From positions 186,001 to 250,000 of the forward strand of contig NZ_JAIUZI010000009.1 in the NCBI RefSeq assembly GCF_020171285.1: DNA of 64,000 bases, given 5' to 3'. The notes below the pieces were generated by a model that did no database searches, was not told the DNA's origin, and was given only the letters and a program-made list of their open reading frames with translations. A program made the position numbers and the translations under genes. This document shows, one piece after another, positions 1 to 9,263 of this stretch. This DNA is from Seohaeicola saemankumensis (GTDB taxonomy: Bacteria; Pseudomonadota; Alphaproteobacteria; Rhodobacterales; Rhodobacteraceae). Numbering within the stretch: position 1 is the stretch's first letter; each line of letters begins with the position of its first letter.

Positions 1-1158
1 CTGGAGCGCGCCGGGCGCACGGCGCTGACCCTGGCCATGCGTGACAGCGGCGAGGTGCTGCGCTGGGCTTTGGACGGGCCGGTCATCGACAAGCATTCGA
101 CGGGCGGTGTCGGCGATTGCGTGTCGCTGGTGCTGGCCCCGGCGCTGGCCGAATGCGGGGCCTTTGTGCCGATGATCTCGGGGCGCGGTCTGGGCCACAC
201 GGGCGGAACGCTGGACAAGATGGAGGCGATTCCGGGGGTGTCGGTCAACGTTGGCCGGGATCGGCTGACCCAGATCGTTGAGCAGGCCGGCTGCGCCATT
301 GTCGGGGCGTCGGCCCGGATCGCGCCGGCGGACCGCAGGTTGTACGCGGTGCGCGATGTGACGGCCACCGTCGAGAGCCTCGACCTGATAACGGCCTCGA
401 TCCTGTCCAAGAAACTGGCCGCCGGGCTGCAGGCGCTGGTGCTGGACGTCAAGACCGGCAGCGGCGCGTTTATGAAGACACCGGATGAGGCCCGCGCCCT
501 GGCCCGGGCGCTGGTCGATACGGCCAATGCTGCGGGTTGCCGGACCGGCGCGCTGATCACGGATATGAACCAGCCTCTGGCACCGGCGCTGGGCAACGCG
601 CTGGAGGTCGACGAGGTGATGAAAGTTCTGACGGGGCAGGCGGCGGGGCCGTTGCTGGATCTTAGCGTGGCGCTGGGCGGCGGGCTGCTGGCTGATGCCG
701 GTCTGGCCAAGGACGCCGCCGAGGGCGAGAGAAAGATCGCGGCGGCCATCGCCGATGGCCGCGCCGTCGACCGGTTTGGCCGCATGATCGCGGCGCAGGG
801 CGGCCCGCTGGGCTTTGTCGAGGATTGGGTGCGGTACCTGCCCGAAGCCACGGTGATCCGCGAGGTCCCGGCGCGCCAGTCCGGCTATGTCACGGCGATT
901 GACGGTGAGGCGCTGGGACTGGCCGTGGTTGCGCTGGGTGGCGGACGGCAGGTGGAAAGCGATGAGGTCGATCCGGCGGTCGGCTTTTCCGGCGTGGTCC
1001 GGCTGGGCGCGACGGTCGAGAAATCTTCGCCGCTGGCGGTGATCCATGCCGCCCGTGAAGACGCCGCGCAGCGGGCCGAGGCGGCGTTGCGCAAGGCCAT
1101 TACCATTGCGCCCGCGCCTGTCCCGGTGCACGAGTTGATCCACGAAAGGATAACCTGA
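1..1158 (+). CDS. deoA: Thymidine phosphorylase, 5' truncated by window edge
   Basis: Catalyses phosphorolysis of thymidine/deoxyuridine to the free base and deoxyribose-1-phosphate in the cytoplasm. The reading frame is open from base 1; about 385 residues are visible against roughly 440 for E. coli DeoA, so about 50-55 N-terminal residues lie outside. The family signature with KHSTGGVGD (phosphate/nucleoside binding) and the SGRGLGHTGGTLDK stretch are intact, as is the KTGSGAF segment. The stop overlaps the start of deoB (TGATG at 1156-1160), so the two are translationally coupled; DeoB converts the sugar phosphate that DeoA releases. Identity is firm; the true start cannot be seen. Confidence 0.95.
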   Translation: MERAGRTALTLAMRDSGEVLRWALDGPVIDKHSTGGVGDCVSLVLAPALAECGAFVPMISGRGLGHTGGTLDKMEAIPGVSVNVGRDRLTQIVEQAGCAIVGASARIAPADRRLYAVRDVTATVESLDLITASILSKKLAAGLQALVLDVKTGSGAFMKTPDEARALARALVDTANAAGCRTGALITDMNQPLAPALGNALEVDEVMKVLTGQAAGPLLDLSVALGGGLLADAGLAKDAAEGERKIAAAIADGRAVDRFGRMIAAQGGPLGFVEDWVRYLPEATVIREVPARQSGYVTAIDGEALGLAVVALGGGRQVESDEVDPAVGFSGVVRLGATVEKSSPLAVIHAAREDAAQRAEAALRKAITIAPAPVPVHELIHERIT

Positions 1159-2369
1159 TGCCGCGTGCCTTTTTCGTGGTCATGGATTCCGTCGGGATCG
1201 GCGGCGCACCCGATGCCGACCGGTTTTTCAACGGCACCCGGCCGGATACCGGCGCCAACACCCTTGCCCATATCGCGCAGGCCTGTGCGGCGGGGCGGGC
1301 GGATACCGGGCGCAGCGGCCCCTTGCGCCTGCCCAATCTCGATGCGCTCGGCCTGGGGGCGGCGGTCAGCCTGGCATCCGGGGATGACGCGCCGGGGCTG
1401 GGTGCACCGCCGGGGGGGCTGTGGGGTGCGGCGACAGAGGTGTCGCCGGGCAAGGATACGCCGTCGGGCCACTGGGAGCTGGCCGGGCTGCCCGTGCCCT
1501 GGGACTGGCACTACTTTCCCGATACGCAGCCGGCTTTTCCCGATCATGTGGCCCGCGCCGCGGCACGGGCGGCGGGCACCGAGGGCATTCTGGGCAATTG
1601 CCATGCCTCCGGCACCGAGATCATCGCGCGGCTGGGCGCGGAACATCTGAAGACCGGCTGGCCGATCTGCTATACATCGGCCGACAGCGTTTTCCAGATC
1701 GCCGCGCACGAAGACCATTTCGGACTGGACCGCCTGTTGCAAACCTGCGCGGATCTGGCACCGCAACTGCACGCGATGAAGGTCGGCCGGGTGATCGCGC
1801 GGCCCTTTGTAGGAGATGCTGAGACCGGGTTCACCCGAACCACGAACCGCAAGGACTATGCCATCACCCCGCCCGAACCGGTGCTGACAAACTGGGTGCA
1901 GAATGCCGGTCGCCGGGTGCATGCAGTGGGCAAGATCGGCGACATCTTTTCGATGCAGGGAATTGATACGGTTGCCAAGGGGACGGATGCCGAACTGATG
2001 GGGCATTTGTCGGATCTGGTTGATGATGCCGAAGACGGCAGTCTGACCTTTGCGAATTTCGTCGAGTTCGACAGCCTCTATGGCCACCGCCGCAACGTTG
2101 CGGGCTATGCGCGGGCGCTGGAATGGTTCGACGCGGCCATCGGTCCGCTGATCGCGCGGCTGCGGGACGGTGACGTAATGCTGCTGACCGCCGATCATGG
2201 CAATGACCCGAGTTGGACCGGGACCGATCATACCCGCGAACGGGTGCCGGTTCTGGCTGCGGGGCTTGGGCCGCGTGCCGTCGGGCAGGTGGGTTTTGCC
2301 GATGTCGCAGCAAGCCTTGCCGAGCATCTTGGCGTCCCGTCCCGCGGTCCGGGCAAATCCTTCCTCTGA
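1158..2369 (+). CDS. deoB: Phosphopentomutase
   Basis: Interconverts (deoxy)ribose-1-phosphate and -5-phosphate, linking nucleoside breakdown to the pentose pool. The 403-residue length fits the family. The alkaline-phosphatase-superfamily metal sites are visible: the N-terminal [12 protein letters not shown] segment, the SGHWE motif with the region of the phosphorylated Thr just before it (KDTPSGHWE), and the C-terminal [12 protein letters not shown] plus GTDHTRE motifs that bind the two Mn ions. The ATG shares one base with the deoA stop. The upp gene follows 80 bp downstream, giving a salvage cluster in which base and sugar are both recovered. Confidence 0.96.
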   Translation: MPRAFFVVMDSVGIGGAPDADRFFNGTRPDTGANTLAHIAQACAAGRADTGRSGPLRLPNLDALGLGAAVSLASGDDAPGLGAPPGGLWGAATEVSPGKDTPSGHWELAGLPVPWDWHYFPDTQPAFPDHVARAAARAAGTEGILGNCHASGTEIIARLGAEHLKTGWPICYTSADSVFQIAAHEDHFGLDRLLQTCADLAPQLHAMKVGRVIARPFVGDAETGFTRTTNRKDYAITPPEPVLTNWVQNAGRRVHAVGKIGDIFSMQGIDTVAKGTDAELMGHLSDLVDDAEDGSLTFANFVEFDSLYGHRRNVAGYARALEWFDAAIGPLIARLRDGDVMLLTADHGNDPSWTGTDHTRERVPVLAAGLGPRAVGQVGFADVAASLAEHLGVPSRGPGKSFL

Positions 2370-2449
2370 CCGCGCGCCCTAACCGGTTCGGCTTGCAGAA
2401 AGGGGACGGCTGCGGCAGAAACATTGGTACACGAACAAGGAGCACCGCC

Positions 2450-3082
2450 ATGTCCGACCACCTGACCGTCGTCAAACACCCGCTGGTTCAGCACAAGCTG
2501 ACCCTGATGCGGGACAAGGGGACGTCAACGGCGAGCTTCCGGCGGTTGCTGCGCGAGATCACGCAGCTTCTGGCTTATGAAATCACCCGCGAAATGCCGC
2601 TGACCAGCCGGGCCATCGAAACTCCGATGGAAGAGATGGAGGCGCCCATTCTGGCGGGCAAGAAACTGGCGCTGGTGTCGATCCTTCGGGCGGGCAACGG
2701 CATGCTGGACGGGGTGCTGGAGCTGATCCCGTCGGCGCGGGTCGGGTTCGTGGGGCTTTATCGCGACGAAGAGACCCTGCAACCGGTGCAATATTATTTC
2801 AAAGCGCCCGACGGGCTGAACGACAGGCTGGTGATCGCGGTTGATCCGATGCTGGCGACGGGCAACAGCTCCGCCGCCGCGATTGACCTGCTCAAGGGGG
2901 CGGGCGCCACCGATATCCGGTTCCTGTGTCTGCTGGCCGCTCCGGAAGGGGTCGCGCGGATGAAGGAGGCGCATCCGGACGTGCCGATCGTCACCGCATC
3001 GCTGGATCGCGGGTTGAACGAGAAGGGCTATATCATGCCGGGGCTCGGCGATGCCGGGGACCGCATGTTCGGCACCAAATAG
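2450..3082 (+). CDS. upp: Uracil phosphoribosyltransferase
   Basis: Makes UMP from uracil and PRPP. The ATG at 2450 was chosen over upstream in-frame codons because it is preceded by AAGGAG (2437-2442) at good spacing and gives a 210-residue protein beginning [12 protein letters not shown], the usual family length and N terminus. The PRPP loop appears as [14 protein letters not shown], and the C-terminal uracil-binding segment as [19 protein letters not shown]. It lies 80 bp after deoB on the same strand and can reuse uracil freed by pyrimidine phosphorolysis. Confidence 0.96.
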   Translation: MSDHLTVVKHPLVQHKLTLMRDKGTSTASFRRLLREITQLLAYEITREMPLTSRAIETPMEEMEAPILAGKKLALVSILRAGNGMLDGVLELIPSARVGFVGLYRDEETLQPVQYYFKAPDGLNDRLVIAVDPMLATGNSSAAAIDLLKGAGATDIRFLCLLAAPEGVARMKEAHPDVPIVTASLDRGLNEKGYIMPGLGDAGDRMFGTK

Positions 3083-3151
3083 GGCCAAGAGGGCGCTTTA
3101 CTCAGAGATTGAATTGCGGCATCCTTGCGTCAACATCTTGTGGGGGCAGGG

Positions 3152-4327
3152 ATGAAGGTTACAAGGGTTATTGCGGTCTCGGTCATGTTGGCCTCGCTCG
3201 GGCTGAGCGCGCTGAATGCGCAGACGCTGCGGAATTCGGCGCCGCCGGCCGAATTTCCACCGGCATCCTACAAGGGCAAGCAATATGTCGACAGCCAAGG
3301 GTGCATTTATATCCGCGCCGGGATCGACGGCAATGTGACCTGGGTGCCGCGGGTGTCGCGTGAACGCAAGCAGATCTGCGGATACAAACCGACGTTAACG
3401 GCGGGCGCCGGGGCGACCGCCCAGCCGGCCCCCACGCAGCAGCCGACGGTCATCACGGTTGCGCCGACGCAGCAGCCCGCGCCCAAGCCTGCCGCAAAGC
3501 CGGCGGCAACCCCCGCGCCCAAACCGGCGCCGAGAACCGCTGCGGCGCCCAAGCCCAAACCTGCGCCCGTGGTCGTGTCCACCGCGCCCGCGCCCAAGCC
3601 CGCGACCACCCGGACGACCACCAAACGTCCGCCGGCCCCCAGCCAAACGCCGACGGTCGTCACCACCACCGCCCCGCGCAGGACCGCCGCGCCCGTGGTG
3701 GCGCCGCGCCAGGCCCCTGCGCAGGGGGGATGCCCGAATGCCTCTGCGTTCAGTCAGCAATACATCAACAAGACCGGCGTGCGTTGCGGTCCGCAGACCG
3801 AACCCCCGGTCACCTATGGCCAGGGGTGGCAGAAACAGTCCGGGGTGGCGGCCGGCAGCTATCCGATCGACACCCGCGTGGTGCCGCGCCACGTCTATGA
3901 GAACCGCCAGAACACTCGCAATGTCACCGTGCCCGCAGGATACAAGCCGGTCTGGAAGGACGACCGGCTGAACCCCTATCGTGCAGAACGCACCCTGGCG
4001 CCCAGCGCCGTGACCGCCCAGACCCATGTGCCGCGCGGCTATCAGCTGGTCGAGCGGGATGACGACCGGATGAACCTGAAACGCGGCTTGATCACCGCGC
4101 AGGGCGATGCGCAGACCGACGCGATCTGGTCACGGACCCTGCCGCGCACGCTGATTCCCGTCGCGGTGGATCGGCCGATTGTCACCGTATCCGAGGACAC
4201 CGCGCGTTCGACCGCCGAGGCGCGTGCGCCGGCCTATCTCCGGCTCTCGACGCGGTCGGTTCCCGGCGCGACCTTGCCGAAGGGGCTGGCCGCCAGCCCC
4301 GTACGCCAGCCGGAACACCAGCGCTGA
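3152..4327 (+). CDS. Secreted Pro/Ala-rich protein of unknown function
   Basis: The 391-residue product starts MKVTRVIAVSVMLASLGLSALNAQ, a clear Sec signal peptide, so it is exported. After it comes a compact domain (about residues 25-85) with two Cys (DSQGCIYIRAG and KQICGY), then a long low-complexity linker rich in Pro, Ala, Lys and Thr (about 90-195), then a C-terminal part with two related segments: VPAGYKPVWKDDRLNPYRAE and VPRGYQLVERDDDRMNLKRG. The linker looks suited to spanning periplasm or cell wall. I recall similar proteins in other Rhodobacterales, sometimes labelled SPOR-like, but I cannot confirm a SPOR fold. The ATG at 3152 is preferred over an upstream one at 3125 because it begins the signal peptide. 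Function unknown. Confidence 0.75.
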   Translation: MKVTRVIAVSVMLASLGLSALNAQTLRNSAPPAEFPPASYKGKQYVDSQGCIYIRAGIDGNVTWVPRVSRERKQICGYKPTLTAGAGATAQPAPTQQPTVITVAPTQQPAPKPAAKPAATPAPKPAPRTAAAPKPKPAPVVVSTAPAPKPATTRTTTKRPPAPSQTPTVVTTTAPRRTAAPVVAPRQAPAQGGCPNASAFSQQYINKTGVRCGPQTEPPVTYGQGWQKQSGVAAGSYPIDTRVVPRHVYENRQNTRNVTVPAGYKPVWKDDRLNPYRAERTLAPSAVTAQTHVPRGYQLVERDDDRMNLKRGLITAQGDAQTDAIWSRTLPRTLIPVAVDRPIVTVSEDTARSTAEARAPAYLRLSTRSVPGATLPKGLAASPVRQPEHQR

Positions 4328-4358
4328 ACGCGTCCCCCTCGGACCGGTAGCTGCGGCG

Positions 4359-5372
4359 TCAGCCGCCACAGATGCTTTGCAGCAGAACCCAGTCACGGTC
4401 GGGCAGCACCGGTTCCAGCGTGCGGCCCGCCATCGGGTCCGCCTCGATCAGCCCCAGTACCGTTTCACCGGTGATGTCGCGGGCATAGGCATAAGGGGTC
4501 GACGGCACGGCGGCCTGGGCAAAGACGGCCAGCGCGTCGCTGTCGGGCAGGGCAGGGCGGGGCGAGGACATCACCTGTTCGGCATAGCTGTCCAGTGTCG
4601 CCTGGGTGACCTCGCCGGTTGTCAGCAGCCGGAACGAGGCGGCGGGCCCGCCATGATCCAGCAGTTCGGCCAGCGGATCCATCGCCAGCGCGCGGGCGCG
4701 CTCGGTCAGGATGTATCCGGCGACCACGGCGGGGTCTTCATGATCCTCGATCAGGGATTTGTTCAGCAGGATGATACCGCCGGGCAAATGCAGGCTGTCG
4801 GCAAGGCCGCCGCGCAGCACCACCAGGCGCCGGGTGCCCATCCGGTCCGCCAACCGGCCAAGCACGGGGGCCGTGTCGGGCGTTATGCAGGCCTTGCCCG
4901 CAACCCGTTCGATCCGGGCCAGAAGGGCGCGGCCGATGTCCTGCCGCTTGATGTCGGGGACCACGCTGACGGTGTGCCGGGTCAGGGCACCAGGCAGCCA
5001 GAACACCAGCAACAGGATCATCGCGGTGGCGATCGCAAGGACACTGGCGAGCCGCAACCGGCCCGGGCGCGGGCGGGCGCGTTCGATGGCCAGCCGCAGT
5101 TTCTCGATGGCGTCGACCATCGCGGACTCATCGGCGCCGAGTTCCAGCGTTTCGCCGGGGTCGCCGTCGGGGCTGTAGATGGCCGGAAACCCGCTGTCGT
5201 TGCCGCGCTCTATGGCGGCCAGCGACCAATGAGTCAGCGCCCGGTCATTGAGGTCGGAGATGGTTAGCGTCGCATCGCCGATGGACACGATGACTTCGCG
5301 TCGCTGATCCTCGGGCGTTGGCCGCCACAGACCCGTCGCTTCGAGCCGCTCGTATTCTTTCAGCGCCGTCAT
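4359..5372 (-). CDS. Membrane-anchored protein resembling a degenerate M48 peptidase
   Basis: 337 residues with one predicted membrane helix (about 108-127) between an N-terminal cytoplasmic part and a C-terminal domain. Residues 195-209 (HLPGGIILLNKSLIE) look like the segment just before the zinc site of M48 peptidases (LPGGxxxxxxxLL), and the following helix reads AGYILTERARA where an active enzyme would have GHExxH. Both zinc His and the catalytic Glu are absent, so any peptidase activity is unlikely. It converges on the secreted-protein gene at 3152-4327. The family assignment is my inference from this single motif; otherwise it is a conserved hypothetical protein. Confidence 0.7.
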   Translation of the reverse strand: MTALKEYERLEATGLWRPTPEDQRREVIVSIGDATLTISDLNDRALTHWSLAAIERGNDSGFPAIYSPDGDPGETLELGADESAMVDAIEKLRLAIERARPRPGRLRLASVLAIATAMILLLVFWLPGALTRHTVSVVPDIKRQDIGRALLARIERVAGKACITPDTAPVLGRLADRMGTRRLVVLRGGLADSLHLPGGIILLNKSLIEDHEDPAVVAGYILTERARALAMDPLAELLDHGGPAASFRLLTTGEVTQATLDSYAEQVMSSPRPALPDSDALAVFAQAAVPSTPYAYARDITGETVLGLIEADPMAGRTLEPVLPDRDWVLLQSICGG

Positions 5373-5471
5373 TGTCGCCCGGGATCTGCTCGTGCCAGTG
5401 TTTTTCGTGCCAGTGTTTTGGGCACACTAGCACGCGCCGGGCCGGGGCGGCAAACCACTTAAATGGGAGGT

Positions 5472-5663
5472 TCAGGCGACCTTGCAGCCTGCTTTGCGAA
5501 AGAAGATCGCGGCCGGGCAGAATCCGGTAAAGGACGATTGCAGCAGGTTTGCGCCGACAAAGACGGTCAACCAGACGAAATGCGGGGATACGTAAACAGT
5601 CAGCACAACCGACAGCAGGACCATGAAACCGGCAAAAGCGGTGACAGCATTGGTGACAGTCAT
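5472..5663 (-). CDS. DUF2892 (YgaP-like) small inner-membrane protein
   Basis: 63 residues, two membrane helices separated by a short turn, with the FTGFCPAAIFFRKAGCK C-terminal stretch typical of DUF2892 proteins. The ATG at 5663 is preferred because GGAG sits 7 nt upstream; an in-frame TTG at 5675 would overlap that site. DUF2892 domains are often linked to rhodanese or sulfide-responsive genes, and a 15-bp palindrome 35 bp upstream (5698-5735) fits such regulation. The two Cys residues lie near the C terminus. No biochemical role is known to me. Confidence 0.85.
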   Translation of the reverse strand: MTVTNAVTAFAGFMVLLSVVLTVYVSPHFVWLTVFVGANLLQSSFTGFCPAAIFFRKAGCKVA

Positions 5664-5697
5664 TTCATTCTCCAAAATGGCAGCGGGTCACGGCATG

Positions 5698-5735
5698 CAA
5701 CCCTTCACATTCCAATATAAGAATGTGAAGGGTTG
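5698..5735. promoter_or_regulatory. 15-bp perfect inverted repeat, candidate SqrR/BigR-type operator
   Basis: Arms 5698-5712 and 5721-5735 are exact reverse complements around the 8-base spacer CAATATAA. The inner part is ATTC-N8-GAAT, the pattern I recall for the persulfide-responsive ArsR-family repressor SqrR of Rhodobacter capsulatus. It lies directly upstream of the minus-strand DUF2892 gene. It could alternatively serve as a terminator for the acyl-CoA synthetase gene that ends at 5769 on the same strand, but no T tract follows. Confidence 0.6.
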
Positions 5736-5768
5736 GTGCAAGTGTGAATCTCGCGCCGGGTCAGACGG

Positions 5769-7394
<1,626 letters not shown>

Positions 7395-7433
7395 GTTGAT
7401 CCTCCACAGTTCCTCTCGCCGCCAACTTTGCGT

Positions 7434-7478
7434 CGGCGCGGCGCGAAAGAAAACCCCGCACACCGTTGCGCCGCGCCG
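7434..7478. repeat. 11-bp perfect GC inverted repeat between divergent genes
   Basis: Arms 7434-7444 (CGGCGCGGCGC) and 7468-7478 are exact complements with a 23-base A-rich spacer. It sits in the 105-bp gap between the starts of the acyl-CoA synthetase and sulfotransferase genes, 21 bp before the latter. It could be an operator or a 5'-UTR stem. Confidence 0.45.
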
Positions 7479-7499
7479 CATTTTCACTAGCCTGCGGGC

Positions 7500-8150
7500 A
7501 TGATCCTCAGCCCCGGACGCGGCTACGTCTTCATCCATATTCCCAAGACGGGCGGCACGTCGCTGGCGCTGGCGCTGGAGGCCCGCGCGATGAAGGACGA
7601 CATCATGCTGGGCGACACCCCCAAGGCGGTGAAACGCCGGCGCCGTGTGGCCGGTGCGCGCACGCGCGGGCGGCTCTGGAAACATTCGACACTGGCGGAT
7701 CTGGACGGGCTGGTTCCGCGCAAGACGTTGCTGGGCCTGTTTGCCTTTACGCTGGTGCGAAACCCGTGGGACCGAGCGGTCAGCTACTACCACTGGCTAC
7801 GCGGTCAGGGCTTCGACCACCCGGCCGTGAAACTGGCTCAGGCCTTGGATTTCGAGGGGTTTCTGGGCCACCCGGCGATTCAGAAGGGGTTTCGCGACAC
7901 CCCGGCGGCGTCCTACCTGCAACGCCCCGACGGGGGGGAACATCCGGCGATCTACATCCGCGTCGAACATTTCGCGGCGGACGCCCAGCCGCTGTTCGAT
8001 CACTTGGGCTTCCGGTTCGATCTGCCGCATGAAAACCGGTCGGAACGGCCCGATGATTACCGGCGTGCCTATAGGGGCACCAGCGCTGAGATAATCTCGC
8101 GCGTTTGTACCCAGGATATCGCCCGCTTCGGCTACCGGTTCGACGTCTGA
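7500..8150 (+). CDS. Sulfotransferase-family protein
   Basis: 216 residues. The N-terminal YVFIHIPKTGGTSLA segment is the 5'-phosphosulfate loop and LVRNPWDRAVSYYHW is the 3'-phosphate motif of PAPS-dependent sulfotransferases (Sulfotransfer_2 type). The acceptor is unknown; in Rhodobacterales such stand-alone proteins are common and mostly uncharacterised. It is monocistronic, with a divergent acyl-CoA synthetase upstream and a Hint-domain gene 170 bp downstream. It could act on a cell-surface glycan or lipid, but nothing nearby makes PAPS or a glycan. Confidence 0.85.
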   Translation: MILSPGRGYVFIHIPKTGGTSLALALEARAMKDDIMLGDTPKAVKRRRRVAGARTRGRLWKHSTLADLDGLVPRKTLLGLFAFTLVRNPWDRAVSYYHWLRGQGFDHPAVKLAQALDFEGFLGHPAIQKGFRDTPAASYLQRPDGGEHPAIYIRVEHFAADAQPLFDHLGFRFDLPHENRSERPDDYRRAYRGTSAEIISRVCTQDIARFGYRFDV

Positions 8151-8319
8151 GCGGCATTGTTGCTCAGGCCTGCTCAATCACGCGGAAACAGGTCTGTTTG
8201 CCTGCCGGGAACTACAATGCCACAGATCCGCCCCGGTTCCGGCCAATGCAGGACCAAAGACTCAGCTTATCTCAACGCGTCAGTGAAACGATCCGGGCAG
8301 AAGTCCGGGAGGCGAGAGC

Positions 8320-9030
8320 ATGTTCAAGAAAACCAGGATGACCACGCGCATGCCCGGCTGGTCGGACCCCACCCTGAACGATGTCAGCGGCGGCTTGATC
8401 ACCGGTCAAAGCGGATTTGTCGCCGGGACACGCGTCGCCTCCAATCTGGGATGGCGCGACGTCGATACGCTCAGCATTGGCGACAGCGCCTTGACCTTTG
8501 ACCGGGGCATGCAGGTCGTCCGGGATATCCAGCGGGACGTTCTTTTCAGGCGCGGTTCGCTTCTTCCGCGCGCGCAGCGCCCCATCCTGATGCCCGAAGG
8601 CGCGCTGCACAACCGCAGGGATATGTGGTTGATGCCGGACCAGGGTATCGTGGTCGAAAGCGACACCGCGAGCGAGATTCTGGGTGATCCGTTTGTCGTG
8701 GTTCCGGCCCGGGCCCTGATCGGGTTCCGCGGTATCCGGGCCGCCAAGCCCGATGATGAGCTGACCATAATCACGCTGGCCTTCGACGCCGACGAAGCAA
8801 TCTATGTTGAGGGCGGACTGCTGGCGATTTGCCCACGACCAAGGGACATCCTGATCGATACGACACTGGCGGCGTCCTCGGAATACAAGCTCCTGCCGAT
8901 GAAAGTGGCGCGTCACCTGGTGCGGTGCCTGATCGACGAAGACGATACGGCGGCGCTGTTGTGTGACCCCGACGAGATCTCTCATATCGCCGCCTCGCCT
9001 GCGGATGCCGGGGACCCGGTGATCACTTAG
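8320..9030 (+). CDS. Hint-domain (Hedgehog/intein fold) protein lacking the nucleophile
   Basis: 236 residues. Residues 31-60 (SGFVAGTRVAS ... DVDTLSIGDSALTFDRG) match the start of Hint_2 domains, which usually read CFxxGTxI followed by a VEDLxxGDxVLT motif. Here the first position is Gly rather than Cys or Ser, so self-cleavage is not expected. Hint_2 proteins are abundant in Rhodobacterales, often at the end of RTX-like secreted proteins, but this one has no calcium-binding repeats and no signal peptide. GGGAGG lies at 8307-8312, before the ATG. Role unknown. Confidence 0.75.
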   Translation: MFKKTRMTTRMPGWSDPTLNDVSGGLITGQSGFVAGTRVASNLGWRDVDTLSIGDSALTFDRGMQVVRDIQRDVLFRRGSLLPRAQRPILMPEGALHNRRDMWLMPDQGIVVESDTASEILGDPFVVVPARALIGFRGIRAAKPDDELTIITLAFDADEAIYVEGGLLAICPRPRDILIDTTLAASSEYKLLPMKVARHLVRCLIDEDDTAALLCDPDEISHIAASPADAGDPVIT

Positions 9031-9128
9031 GCGGAGCCTGTCTGCCCGGACAGCTCTGCGCGACGCGCACCGCCAGGCGGTCTGTGGCGTGTTTTAGATC
9101 ACAAGCAACCGGAATCCGGCTCCCCCGC

Positions 9129-9207
9129 TTCTTCTGTTTGGAAATATCCCAGGGAGTTTGAGGGACAGCGTCCCTCATCAGTAAATTCATTGCGCCGCAG
9201 GCGCTCA
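9129..9207 (-). repeat. Extragenic repeat, long form (copy a)
   Basis: Read on the minus strand: a GCGCC-tgc-GGCGC hairpin, then GAGGGA-cgctg-TCCCTC, then CAAACTCCCTGG and a diverged core GATATTTCCAAACAGAAGAAG. It is about 80 bp and closely matches the copy at 49797-49878. It lies downstream of the fadB-type gene stop, beyond its terminator. Confidence 0.75.
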
Positions 9208-9210
9208 ATA

Positions 9211-9240
9211 AAAAATACCCGGCACCGTGTGGTGCCGGGT
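9211..9240 (-). terminator. Rho-independent terminator of the beta-oxidation cluster
   Basis: ACCCGGCACC (9217-9226), loop GTGT, GGTGCCGGGT (9231-9240): a perfect 10-bp stem. On the minus strand it is followed by ATTTTTTATT, a good U tract, 24 bp after the stop of the gene at 9264. Confidence 0.85.
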
Positions 9241-9263
9241 TTGGTCATCTTCGGATGGCCCGA

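Noticed and set aside
885..2327. 480-codon open frame on the minus strand opposite deoA/deoB
   Set aside because: Low-complexity, Arg/Pro-rich translation typical of GC-rich antisense frames; deoA and deoB are firmly identified on the plus strand.
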